A stretch of 6,305 bases of DNA from Synechococcales cyanobacterium PMM_0003. Its GTDB lineage: Bacteria; Cyanobacteriota; Cyanobacteriia; Pseudanabaenales; Pseudanabaenaceae. Positions 1 to 5,578 of the stretch are shown here, piece by piece (the first letter of the stretch is position 1; the number at the start of each line of letters is the position of its first letter). The stretch covers positions 1 through 6,305 of the forward strand of contig CASBRC010000460.1 in NCBI GenBank assembly GCA_949128015.1, in the 5' to 3' direction. The position numbers were made by a program, and so were the translations under genes. The notes under the pieces were generated by a model. The model was not told the DNA's origin, made no database searches, and saw nothing but the letters and a program-made list of their open reading frames with translations.

Positions 1-203
1 AAGTCAGATTCGGGCGTGAGCAGCTCGCCACGCATCACCATTGCTAGTACACCGCCGATGAGAAAGAAGAAGAAGGAAGTAACTAAATATTGAATGCCAA
101 TTACTTTATGGTCAGTGCTGAAGCCAAAAAACCGTCGCCAATCTTCAGGCTTGCCCGAATCAGGCGGTTGAATAGCAGCGATCGCATCAATAGAGATGGT
201 CAT
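1..203 (-). CDS. ctaD: Cytochrome oxidase subunit I, N-terminal part (gene runs off the left edge)
   Basis: This is the catalytic haem-copper subunit of a respiratory terminal oxidase in the cytoplasmic or thylakoid membrane. Only 67 codons are in the window. The piece starts [11 protein letters not shown], has the family motif [12 protein letters not shown] at residues 29-40, a first membrane helix at about 36-57, and [11 protein letters not shown] at 57-67, as in haem-copper subunit I proteins. The haem and CuB histidines lie beyond the edge. The ATG at 203 overlaps the ctaC stop codon (ATGA) and has a good ribosome binding site, AAGGGAG, six bases upstream, so translation is probably coupled to ctaC. 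By position it belongs to the second, ARTO-type oxidase (often written ctaDII). Residues aligning with the bo3 quinol-site Arg71 and Asp75 of E. coli CyoB appear to be Ile49 and Leu53. Subunit III (ctaE) is expected further left but is not visible. Confidence 0.93.
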   Translation of the reverse strand, partial: MTISIDAIAAIQPPDSGKPEDWRRFFGFSTDHKVIGIQYLVTSFFFFLIGGVLAMVMRGELLTPESD

Positions 204-1132
204 GATTTGCTCCCTTGAGAATTTGCATAATTATTTGAGTAATTAACTACAGGTGGCGCAGCAGGTACGACGGTCTTCCAGCTATTATTACCCTTAAGAG
301 AGCGAATAATATACTCAACCGAGGCGCGATTATAAGCGGCGGCTGGAGGTGTATTTGATGCATCCGCTAGCCATTGTTGATAGGCTTCGGGTGACTCGAC
401 GACGACATCGGTTTGCATGGCGGCAAAATAAGTGCCGCTATATTGCGAGTCTCGCAGGCGATATTTACCTTCACGAATTGGGGTAAATTCAAAGTCAATA
501 ACTCGACCGGGAATAATATCTTGCTTCAAACGAAAAGCAGGAATATAAAATCCATGAATCACATCTTCAGAATGTAAGGCTAACTTGATCCGCTTATTGT
601 TCGGTATATGCAACTCAGTACTTGTTACATCACCACTGGTTTGATTTGGATAGCGGAATTCCCAAGCCCATTGACGCGAGAAAACTTGAATATTTTCTGT
701 ATCTTCAGGACTTGCTGACATGTCCATGGTTGCAGCCTCGGCTGAGGCACTCATGTGAACATGTTCCATTGGTCCTAAAACCGACATTTGATCGTAGATT
801 TGATAACTATAGGTAGCAATCCAAATCACCAATGCAAATGGAATCGCCGTCCAGATAATTTCTAATTTGACATTTCCCTCAATATGGGGGCCATCACTGA
901 AGTCATATTTACCTGCTCTTTGAAACAAAATCGAATAGGTCAATGTGCCAACGACACCGAGAAAAATAAAAGTTCCTAAGGTCACCAAGAAACTAAATAA
1001 ATTATCAATTAGAATTGATTCTGCCGAGGCTTGAGGCGGGAACCAAGTATAGGAGACTTGTCCCATCCAGAGACTGATTATTGCGATCGCGATCGCAACG
1101 ACAATCAAGATTAAAATTGCACGAATTTTCAT
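200..1132 (-). CDS. ctaC: Oxidase subunit II lacking the CuA ligands (ARTO type)
   Basis: 310 residues. Hydrophobic segments lie at about 4-22 (signal or anchor helix), 41-69 and 92-110, followed by a periplasmic or lumenal cupredoxin domain. Family landmarks include E91 in the EIIWTAIP stretch (K-channel Glu position), the aromatic motif [10 protein letters not shown] at 153-162, and [13 protein letters not shown] at 193-205. The CuA loop normally reads Cys-x-Glu-x-Cys-x3-His-x2-Met. Here it reads [12 protein letters not shown] (228-239), so the ligands are D228, Q230, S232 and F236, and only H193 and M239 remain. Such loss is known for cyanobacterial ARTO subunit II, proposed to act as a quinol oxidase. 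Residues 121-146 form a Met/His-rich insert before the cupredoxin domain, and about 60 residues follow the domain. The start at 1132 is supported by GGGAG five bases upstream, which overlaps the stop of the preceding gene. The gene is intact. Confidence 0.95.
   Translation of the reverse strand: MKIRAILILIVVAIAIAIISLWMGQVSYTWFPPQASAESILIDNLFSFLVTLGTFIFLGVVGTLTYSILFQRAGKYDFSDGPHIEGNVKLEIIWTAIPFALVIWIATYSYQIYDQMSVLGPMEHVHMSASAEAATMDMSASPEDTENIQVFSRQWAWEFRYPNQTSGDVTSTELHIPNNKRIKLALHSEDVIHGFYIPAFRLKQDIIPGRVIDFEFTPIREGKYRLRDSQYSGTYFAAMQTDVVVESPEAYQQWLADASNTPPAAAYNRASVEYIIRSLKGNNSWKTVVPAAPPVVNYSNNYANSQGSKS
1083..1096. repeat. Two overlapping HIP1 octamers inside ctaC
   Basis: GCGATCGC at 1083-1090 and again at 1089-1096, sharing two bases. 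Single copies start at 178, 2913, 3284, 3444, 3814, 3927, 4862, 5124, 5600 and 6250. The overlapping pair encodes the alternating Ala-Ile run at residues 13-17 of the CtaC N-terminal helix. The abundance is the main compositional sign of a cyanobacterium. Confidence 0.9.
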
Positions 1133-1140
1133 AGATCTCC

Positions 1141-1752
1141 CTATTGCAATAGCTTATTAAGATCGATATCTTTGCCTATGCGTAACAGGCGATCGGCAGT
1201 GATATGCACGCCAAACTCAGAAGCAAGCTGTGCGCCTAAAGTGCCATGAGCGAACATAATTGCGAAAATAAATAACCCTGCAACTAGATAGCTCCATTGC
1301 ACCTGTCGAGCGAGATCTTTTCGCCAAACAAAGCGTTGAACGCCTCGCCATACAGTCATGCCCACAATTAGCGCAAGTAACAGCACGCCACCCACACCAT
1401 GCCAGATCATCGTCTCCATCGCTTGAAAACCCCAAGCACTTCTCACATTGCGATCGGGTGAAGCGAGCAGGATTTCATAAAAACCAGCACCGACCGTAAA
1501 AAATGTGACGATCGAGGCGGCGATCATGTTGTACCAACCGACATCAAAAAAGTTGGATCTGGCGGCGGGGATTGCCATAAATTTGAATAAGGGCTTTTCG
1601 AGAACAAAAAACACGCCGACAAAATCAAATCCGATCGCAACGATGAATAATCCCAAAGTCATATGAACGAGATTGGGATGAATAGGAATGGCGTAAGGCA
1701 GACCATTTGCGCCAAATTGACTGCCTAATTGATTGATTAGTTCTGTATTCAT
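1141..1752 (-). CDS. DUF2231-type four-helix membrane protein, longer copy
   Basis: 203 residues and of unknown biochemical function. I see about four membrane helices, at 28-51, 72-96, 115-135 and 153-173. DUF2231-like hallmarks are IHPNLVH (H25, H30) at the start of helix 1, D43 in helix 1, WYN at 73-75, E93, H118 in helix 3, and H183 after helix 4, with one further His at 169. The same pattern recurs in the protein encoded just upstream, so the pair are diverged tandem paralogues. The start codon overlaps the upstream stop (ATGA) and is preceded by AGGGAGG ten bases away. The stop lies 8 bases before ctaC, which places the gene inside the oxidase operon. The conserved intramembrane histidines would suit haem or quinone contacts, but that is inference. 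A scaffold or assembly role is equally possible. Family assignment is from motif memory. Confidence 0.82.
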   Translation of the reverse strand: MNTELINQLGSQFGANGLPYAIPIHPNLVHMTLGLFIVAIGFDFVGVFFVLEKPLFKFMAIPAARSNFFDVGWYNMIAASIVTFFTVGAGFYEILLASPDRNVRSAWGFQAMETMIWHGVGGVLLLALIVGMTVWRGVQRFVWRKDLARQVQWSYLVAGLFIFAIMFAHGTLGAQLASEFGVHITADRLLRIGKDIDLNKLLQ

Positions 1753-2249
1753 TTTAACGCAGCCTCCCTTAAAGCTTCCACAACTGGAACCGTATGCAGT
1801 CCATATACCCAGACTAACAAATCGCCAAGATAGACTTGAAATAGAACTATTCCCGTCAGTAATACTCCCGCACCTAGGAAAGCAACGGGCAACTCCTTAG
1901 GATTGCGAACACGGATGACATAGCGCCATCCCGTAATTGAGGCGATAATGCCTGAAAGCGACCAGCCGATAATAGTATGTAAGTTTAGCGTCGATGTCAC
2001 CGCAGCATATGGCTCAGCTAGTCCCGCTTCGATTTGTCCAAAAATAATGGCAATAAAAATAGAAATAGTGGCAAAAAAGAAATTCCACCAACTTACTTCA
2101 TATAGGCGAGGATTGCGCGTAAAGTAGCCGATCGCATCGCATACCACAGCAAACAACACCATCGCAATCACAAAATGAACCACGATCGGATGAATTGTAT
2201 CGGGATATGGCAAGTTATGGTCATTTAACGGCGGAAGGTATTCCAGCAT
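1749..2249 (-). CDS. DUF2231-type four-helix membrane protein, first gene of the oxidase operon
   Basis: 166 residues of unknown function. Four likely helices lie at about 22-43, 53-75, 90-111 and 122-146. Residues shared with its downstream paralogue are IHPIVVH (H20, H25), D38, WWN at 54-56, E74, H91, the LG of helix 4 (141-142) and H152. It is shorter than the paralogue mainly because of shorter loops and tails. The ATG at 2249 is the first Met and has no strong ribosome binding site in AACAAATAGCT just upstream. Its TGA overlaps the next ATG. A short leader separates it from the palindrome at 2303-2353, and I found no convincing -10/-35 pair in that leader, so the operon promoter is unresolved. 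Being first in an operon with a CuA-less oxidase suggests a role in that complex. Confidence 0.82.
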   Translation of the reverse strand: MLEYLPPLNDHNLPYPDTIHPIVVHFVIAMVLFAVVCDAIGYFTRNPRLYEVSWWNFFFATISIFIAIIFGQIEAGLAEPYAAVTSTLNLHTIIGWSLSGIIASITGWRYVIRVRNPKELPVAFLGAGVLLTGIVLFQVYLGDLLVWVYGLHTVPVVEALREAALK

Positions 2250-2302
2250 AGCTATTTGTTAATACTCAACAAGATAAATGGTTAACCGATCGCTCTAAAC
2301 TT

Positions 2303-2353
2303 AAAACCCAAGAAGCTGTGGCGCACGCTGTGCGCCACAGCTTTTTGAGTTTT
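2303..2353. repeat. Long palindrome, GTGGCGC-core family, copy 1
   Basis: A stem of about 24 pairs with a 3-base loop (GCT). The inner 14 pairs are perfect (AAGCTGTGGCGCAC against its complement). The outer part has one G-T pair and one C-A mismatch. An A-tract on one side and a T-tract on the other make it look like a two-way intrinsic terminator. It could end the decarboxylase transcript about 350 bases past that stop codon, and it lies 54 bases upstream of the oxidase operon. Related copies lie at 4185-4243 and 5444-5487. Confidence 0.8.
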
Positions 2354-2557
2354 GGTTTTTATACGCTTATCTACTTGTCTATGATAAATCAGCTTCTAAA
2401 GTATGGTTTGTAACAAAGACGAGTATTGAGTGTCGAGCTATGGCAACCTCAAAACAGTTTGCAGTTTTCAAAAGTACAGGTCGTAAGTCCCAACAAACAG
2501 AGATTGCGCTATCTGTTCTTCCGCGTCAAAGCTGATGCTACATGCAAAGAAAATGCA

Positions 2558-2679
2558 CCACATCCCCCAACCCCTTCTCCTTGCAAGGAGAAGGGGAGCC
2601 AGATTTTTTTTCTTGTTCCCCTCTCCTTTGCAAGGAGAGGGGCTAGGCGTTGCCCTGAGCCTGTCGAAGGGGGTGAGGT
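2558..2679. repeat. Inverted pair of C-rich hairpin repeats
   Basis: Two units of the same repeat face each other. The left unit (2558-2600) contains a perfect 26-base palindrome at 2571-2596 (13-base arms, CCCCTTCTCCTTG). The right unit (2615-2679) contains a 25-base palindrome at 2618-2642 (11-base arms CCCCTCTCCTT, loop TGC). Outside each palindrome the units match again, as ATCCCCCAACCCC on the left and, inverted, CCTCACCCC...CTAGCCCC on the right, where a foreign 22 bases interrupt. A T-run at 2604-2611 separates them. This type of C-rich repeat is common between genes in cyanobacteria. No transposase is present. Confidence 0.82.
2648..2669. repeat. 22-base REP-like repeat inserted in the right-hand hairpin unit
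   Basis: On the plus strand GGGGCTAGG (2639-2647) and GGGGTGAGG (2670-2678) would join into an uninterrupted repeat unit like its partner. Between them lie 22 extra bases containing CCCTGAGCCTGTCGAAG. From memory, the reverse complement (CTTCGACAGGCTCAGGG) is a short interspersed repeat found in many unrelated bacteria. The exact ends are ambiguous by a few G residues. Confidence 0.65.
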
Positions 2680-2705
2680 TTTTAGGATCTTCCACGTAAC
2701 ATCAG

Positions 2706-4154
2706 TCAAAAGACATCTTGTCTTACAACGAGAATTGTTTTGAGTGTTTCATCACTAGCGCCATTAATAATACCCTCCGATCGCAAAATCGCTTGTAGCA
2801 TTTGCACCACATCTAAGGTGATTTTTTCACCGATACAAACTAAGGGAATTCCTGGGGGGTAGGGGCAGAGAGATTCGGCACTGATACAGCCGATCGCATT
2901 ATTGAGGAGAATGCGATCGCATTTAGCAAAATAAGCTTGGCGAGGAGTGAGATTCGATTGGTAATTGGTAATTGGCAATTGATAATTCGTAATTCGTAAT
3001 TCGTAATTCGTAATTAATTGCGTAATTAATTTTTCCTTCCCAAGTTTTTGGAAAGCTTGCACCAACCGATCAATATCAGTTTGAGTATTACCAAGACTAA
3101 GGCTAAATACTAGTTGAGTAAGTGTGGGCATTTCTGCCATTACGTTTAATTGGGAATGTAAATATATATCTGCTTCAAAACCTGTAACACCTAAACGATC
3201 GACCATTACCGTTAAGCGAGTTTCATCAAGATTAGGAACTTCTATTTGACTAAAGGTGCGTAAGTTAGGGATTTGATCTAATTGCGATCGCGACTTTTGG
3301 GCTAATCTTATAGTTTCTGTTAATAACTCTTTGCCATTAACTGCCATTTGTCGCCTCGCTACATCCAGAGAAATCATCAGCAATAGATTTGGGCTGCTCG
3401 ATCGCAATATTTGTAAGGCACGATCGACTTGTTCAGCAGCAATGCGATCGCCTTGTAAATGCAATATCGAAGATTGGGTCAAACTACCAGCCATTTTGTG
3501 AGTTGACTGCACTACCAAGTCGGCTCCTGCTTGGATTGCCGAAATTGGTAGATCAGGATGAAAGCCTAAATGCGCTCCATGCGCCGCATCAACTAATAAG
3601 GGAACATTAAAATCATGGGCGATTTCCACCATCTTTGCAAGTTCGCCACAAACCCCAAAATAATTAGGACTGACCAGCATCACCGCTTTTGCATCGGGAT
3701 ATTTTTTTAAAAAGGATTCTAGAGTCTCAGGACTCACACCCAAGTCCAAATCAAATTCTGGCAAATAGTCTGTTGGCAAATAGATGGGGGTAGCGCCATT
3801 AAGTACTAATCCTGCGATCGCCGCTTTATGGCAATTGCGCCCAATCAAAATCTTGTCTCCCTGCTGACAAGTTGCCAATAGCATCGCTTGTACTCCACAA
3901 GTGGAGCCATTAGTTAAGAACCAAGCGCGATCGCTTCCATAAGCATCAGCAGCTAATGCTTCGGCTTCAGCAATTGGCTCTTCGAGATCGGGAAGTTCTG
4001 GTAAATCTAGGCGAAAGATATTCTTGCCCATGATTGCCATAAATTCACAATCAATACCCTGTCCACGTTTATGTGCTGGCATATAAAACGGCGCATGATT
4101 GATATCGAGATATCGCTGCGCCGCTTCTAATAATGGAACTGAATTTTGATTCAT
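2706..4154 (-). CDS. PLP-dependent Orn/Lys/Arg-family amino acid decarboxylase
   Basis: 482 residues, a cytoplasmic fold-type I PLP enzyme that should decarboxylate lysine, arginine or ornithine to cadaverine, agmatine or putrescine. The short form lacks the N-terminal wing of the E. coli inducible enzymes. Motifs in order are PAHKRGQG (26-33), FLTNGSTCG (79-87, phosphate binding), RNCHKA (106-111, with the PLP-stacking H109), VDAAHGAH (188-195, with D189 and H192), STHKMAGSLTQ (217-227, Schiff-base K220), and PYPPGIPLVCIGE (431-443) in the C-terminal domain. Substrate cannot be told from sequence, so no symbol is given. Residues about 380-399 come from an in-frame heptamer DNA repeat in the linker between the large and C-terminal domains. 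The ATG at 4154 gives the expected N-terminus, with only a weak ribosome binding site. bolA lies upstream on the same strand, 85 bases away, with a palindrome between them. Confidence 0.92.
   Translation of the reverse strand: MNQNSVPLLEAAQRYLDINHAPFYMPAHKRGQGIDCEFMAIMGKNIFRLDLPELPDLEEPIAEAEALAADAYGSDRAWFLTNGSTCGVQAMLLATCQQGDKILIGRNCHKAAIAGLVLNGATPIYLPTDYLPEFDLDLGVSPETLESFLKKYPDAKAVMLVSPNYFGVCGELAKMVEIAHDFNVPLLVDAAHGAHLGFHPDLPISAIQAGADLVVQSTHKMAGSLTQSSILHLQGDRIAAEQVDRALQILRSSSPNLLLMISLDVARRQMAVNGKELLTETIRLAQKSRSQLDQIPNLRTFSQIEVPNLDETRLTVMVDRLGVTGFEADIYLHSQLNVMAEMPTLTQLVFSLSLGNTQTDIDRLVQAFQKLGKEKLITQLITNYELRITNYQLPITNYQSNLTPRQAYFAKCDRILLNNAIGCISAESLCPYPPGIPLVCIGEKITLDVVQMLQAILRSEGIINGASDETLKTILVVRQDVF
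2960..3015. repeat. Heptamer tandem repeat inside the decarboxylase gene
   Basis: Eight uninterrupted 7-base units: GGTAATT twice, GGCAATT, GATAATT, then CGTAATT four times. One more CGTAATT follows at 3021-3027 after a 5-base spacer. Read on the minus strand (AATTACG and variants) the array is stop-free and encodes the seven-residue cycle ITNYELR, ITNYQLP, ITNYQ. Such short tandemly repeated heptamers are a known class in filamentous cyanobacteria, usually between genes. Confidence 0.92.
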
Positions 4155-4184
4155 TAATTTTCAACTTGCCTTCTAAGTAGAAGC

Positions 4185-4243
4185 CTAAAACCGAAAAAGC
4201 TGTGGCGCACACGCAGTGTGCGCCACAGCTTTTTCGGTTTTAG
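4185..4243. terminator. Perfect 28-pair palindrome between bolA and the decarboxylase gene (GTGGCGC family, copy 2)
   Basis: The arms 4185-4212 and 4216-4243 are exact complements around a GCA loop. The stem ends in CTAAAACCGAAAAAGC and contains the family core GCTGTGGCGCAC. The right arm covers the whole bolA stop codon (4240-4242). With A-rich and T-rich flanks inside the stem it can act as a terminator for bolA on the minus strand, and it sits 30 bases before the decarboxylase start. It may equally be a mobile repeat that settled at a gene end. Confidence 0.85.
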
Positions 4244-4503
4244 TTAACTTGAACCTGCATACTTTCCCATTTAGAGAGACTGTAAGTCTTTAACTGCAAT
4301 GCGTGGATTGCACCTGTATCGAGATGCTCTTGGATTGCACCATATACTAGTTTGTGTTGCTTAATCATCGATAAGCCCTCAAACTCTTCAGCGACAACGA
4401 TCGCCGAAAAATGTTGACCATCATGATTAGGATCTTCAACTTGAACTTTGGCATTAGGTATGGCGGCGCGAATTAATTCGGCAATGTTGGTATGGGAAAT
4501 CAT
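4240..4503 (-). CDS. bolA: BolA family protein
   Basis: 87 residues from the ATG at 4503. It is a small cytoplasmic alpha/beta protein that in other organisms pairs with monothiol glutaredoxins through a shared [2Fe-2S] cluster and takes part in iron-sulfur handling. Seen here are DGQHFSAIVVAEEFEGLS (28-45), KQHKLVYGA (48-56) with the invariant H50, IHALQLKT (66-73) and W79 (SKWE), all in the family order and at the family length. A TTG at 4518 would add five residues. I prefer the ATG because a promoter-like pair at 4527-4555 would put the transcript start only about two bases before the TTG. The last two codons and stop run into the 4185-4243 palindrome. The gene is divergent from xth. Confidence 0.93.
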   Translation of the reverse strand: MISHTNIAELIRAAIPNAKVQVEDPNHDGQHFSAIVVAEEFEGLSMIKQHKLVYGAIQEHLDTGAIHALQLKTYSLSKWESMQVQVN

Positions 4504-4526
4504 GCTGGACAAACTCAAAGTCTAAA

Positions 4527-4555
4527 AATATAAATCACTTTCCACATTGTGCCAT
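4527..4555 (-). promoter_or_regulatory. Candidate sigma-70-type promoter of bolA
   Basis: Read on the minus strand, ATGGCA (4555-4550, four of six to TTGACA), a 17-base spacer, and TATATT (4532-4527, five of six to TATAAT). Transcription would begin near 4520, giving a leader of about 16 bases before the ATG at 4503. This is motif matching only. Confidence 0.4.
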
Positions 4556-4574
4556 ATCCCAAAAAACAAAAACT

Positions 4575-4599
4575 AGAGGTGGCGCTTTGCGCCGCCTCT
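4575..4599. repeat. Small hairpin in the bolA/xth divergent region
   Basis: AGAGGTGGCGC, loop TTT, GCGCCGCCTCT: eleven pairs including one T-G. It shares the GTGGCGC core with the three long palindromes but lacks their A/T outer stem. It lies between two divergent starts, so it cannot be a simple end-of-gene terminator. It is 54 bases before the xth ATG and upstream of the proposed bolA promoter. A TATAAC at 4621-4626 could be an xth -10, but no good -35 accompanies it. Confidence 0.65.
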
Positions 4600-4652
4600 C
4601 ATTTAGGATGGCTATAGATTTATAACAAATTTCGATCGAAAATACAGATTTC

Positions 4653-5444
4653 ATGAAAATTGCAACTTGGAACGTCAACTCAGTCCGCACAAGGATTACC
4701 CATATTTGTGATTGGTTGCAAGCAAATCCTGACGTTGATGTGTTGTGCTTACAGGAAACAAAAGTAATTGATGCGGACTTTCCCCATGCCCCATTTACTG
4801 ATTTAGGTTATCAAACTTATATTTACGGACAGAAATCCTACAACGGCGTAGCGCTAATTTCGCGATCGCAGTTACAAGATATTCAAACAGGCTTTGCGTC
4901 AGTATTAGGCGAAATTGATGATCCTAGCCTAGATGAGCAGAAACGGCTGATTACCGCTAAATTGGGCGATGTGCAGATCGTGAATATGTATGTCCCCAAT
5001 GGCTCAGAAGTGGGGAGCGAAAAATATGAATATAAATTGCGCTGGCTGAAATTATTAAAAGCATATTTGCAAGCTTTGTTAACCCAAAATGCCAATGTGC
5101 TAATTTGTGGCGACTTTAATGTTGCGATCGCTGATCTGGATATTTACGATCCTAAGGGACGGGAAACCAAGGTGATGTCCACGGATATCGAGCGTGAGAC
5201 TCTTGCCGAAGTCTTAAACCTTGGATTTAAGGATATATTTCGGAAGTTTGAAGAGGATGGCGGTCACTATAGCTGGTGGGACTATCGTTCGGGTGGTTTT
5301 CAGCGTAATCGAGGTTGGCGGATTGACTACCATTTCTTAACCGAGTCACTTTATGAAAAATCTACAGCCTGTACGATCGATATTGAACCACGCAAGCTAA
5401 CTCAGCCTAGCGATCACACTCCTGTGATTGTGACAATTGATTAA
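4653..5444 (+). CDS. xth: Exodeoxyribonuclease III (AP endonuclease, Xth family)
   Basis: 263 residues, close to the usual length. It is a metal-dependent DNA repair enzyme of the endonuclease/exonuclease/phosphatase fold. It cuts at abasic sites and removes blocked 3' ends during base excision repair. All expected catalytic positions are present: N7 (ATWNVNS), E35 (LQETK), Y113 (NMYVPNG), D154 and N156 (GDFNVA), D225 in WRIDYHFLT, and D254-H255 in PSDHTPV. The substrate-loop motif HYSWWDYRSGGFQRNRG is at 205-221. The ATG at 4653 gives MKIATWNVNS, the standard N-terminus, with a weak ribosome binding site. The gene is divergent from bolA, and its TAA is the starting point of the next palindrome. 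Nothing appears broken. Confidence 0.97.
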   Translation: MKIATWNVNSVRTRITHICDWLQANPDVDVLCLQETKVIDADFPHAPFTDLGYQTYIYGQKSYNGVALISRSQLQDIQTGFASVLGEIDDPSLDEQKRLITAKLGDVQIVNMYVPNGSEVGSEKYEYKLRWLKLLKAYLQALLTQNANVLICGDFNVAIADLDIYDPKGRETKVMSTDIERETLAEVLNLGFKDIFRKFEEDGGHYSWWDYRSGGFQRNRGWRIDYHFLTESLYEKSTACTIDIEPRKLTQPSDHTPVIVTID

Positions 5445-5487
5445 AACCCAAAAAGATGTGGCGCGTGCGCCATATCTTTTTGGGTTT
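5444..5487. terminator. Palindrome at the end of xth (GTGGCGC family, copy 3)
   Basis: A stem of about 21 pairs with a GT centre: AAACCCAAAAAGATGTGGCGC against GCGCCATATCTTTTTGGGTTT, with a single G-T pair that stays paired (G-U) in plus-strand RNA. It begins on the last base of the xth stop codon and carries a T-run in the right arm, so it is a good candidate terminator for xth. It also separates xth from the pentapeptide gene 91 bases further on. Confidence 0.82.
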
Positions 5488-5578
5488 ATAGAACTTTACG
5501 CCAAAACAAATTTATGTTGTTGTAGAGTAGACATTGTTCACACATCTAAATGCTTATTTAAAATCGGAAACTTTAGCC

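Larger units (their letters stand above)
2250..2705. other. 456-base gene-free stretch with repeats
   Basis: This gap lies between two minus-strand units, the decarboxylase gene (ends 2706) and the oxidase operon (starts 2249). It holds the palindrome at 2303-2353 and the composite C-rich repeat at 2558-2679. Short open frames cross it on both strands, but they read through the repeats and give low-complexity, family-less peptides rich in Pro, Arg and Lys. I see no gene, tRNA or CRISPR pattern. The part at 2354-2557 shows nothing I can name. The oxidase operon promoter must lie in this gap unless transcription reads through from the decarboxylase. Confidence 0.7.

Noticed and set aside
622..816. 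Plus-strand open frame opposite ctaC
   Set aside because: It is a shadow of a strongly supported gene, with no motif of its own.
1217..1435. Second minus-strand frame inside the DUF2231 gene
   Set aside because: It is Cys/Arg-rich out-of-frame translation of a clear membrane protein gene.
2250..2302. Promoter of the oxidase operon
   Set aside because: TATTAA and TTATCT look like -10 boxes but no -35 stands at a sensible spacing, and no NtcA-type GTAN8TAC site was seen.
2558..2679. Insertion sequence remnant
   Set aside because: There are inverted repeats but no transposase fragment or target duplication, and the units fit non-coding interspersed repeats better.
2468..2709. Two overlapping minus-strand open frames after the decarboxylase stop
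   Set aside because: Both are translations of the same interspersed repeats (Pro/Ser/Lys-rich peptides), which often give false gene calls in cyanobacteria.
2426..2743. Plus-strand open frame of about 105 codons
   Set aside because: It runs through the C-rich hairpin repeats and into the end of the decarboxylase gene on the other strand, and the peptide is low-complexity with no family pattern.
2960..3027. CRISPR array or iteron-type origin
   Set aside because: The units are 7 bases with no spacers and lie inside a coding region, which fits a short tandem heptamer repeat.
3389..3610. Plus-strand open frame opposite the decarboxylase PLP region
   Set aside because: It lies antisense to the catalytic core and has no recognisable features.
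4883..5095. Minus-strand open frame inside xth
   Set aside because: It is antisense to well-conserved xth motifs and shows no family pattern.
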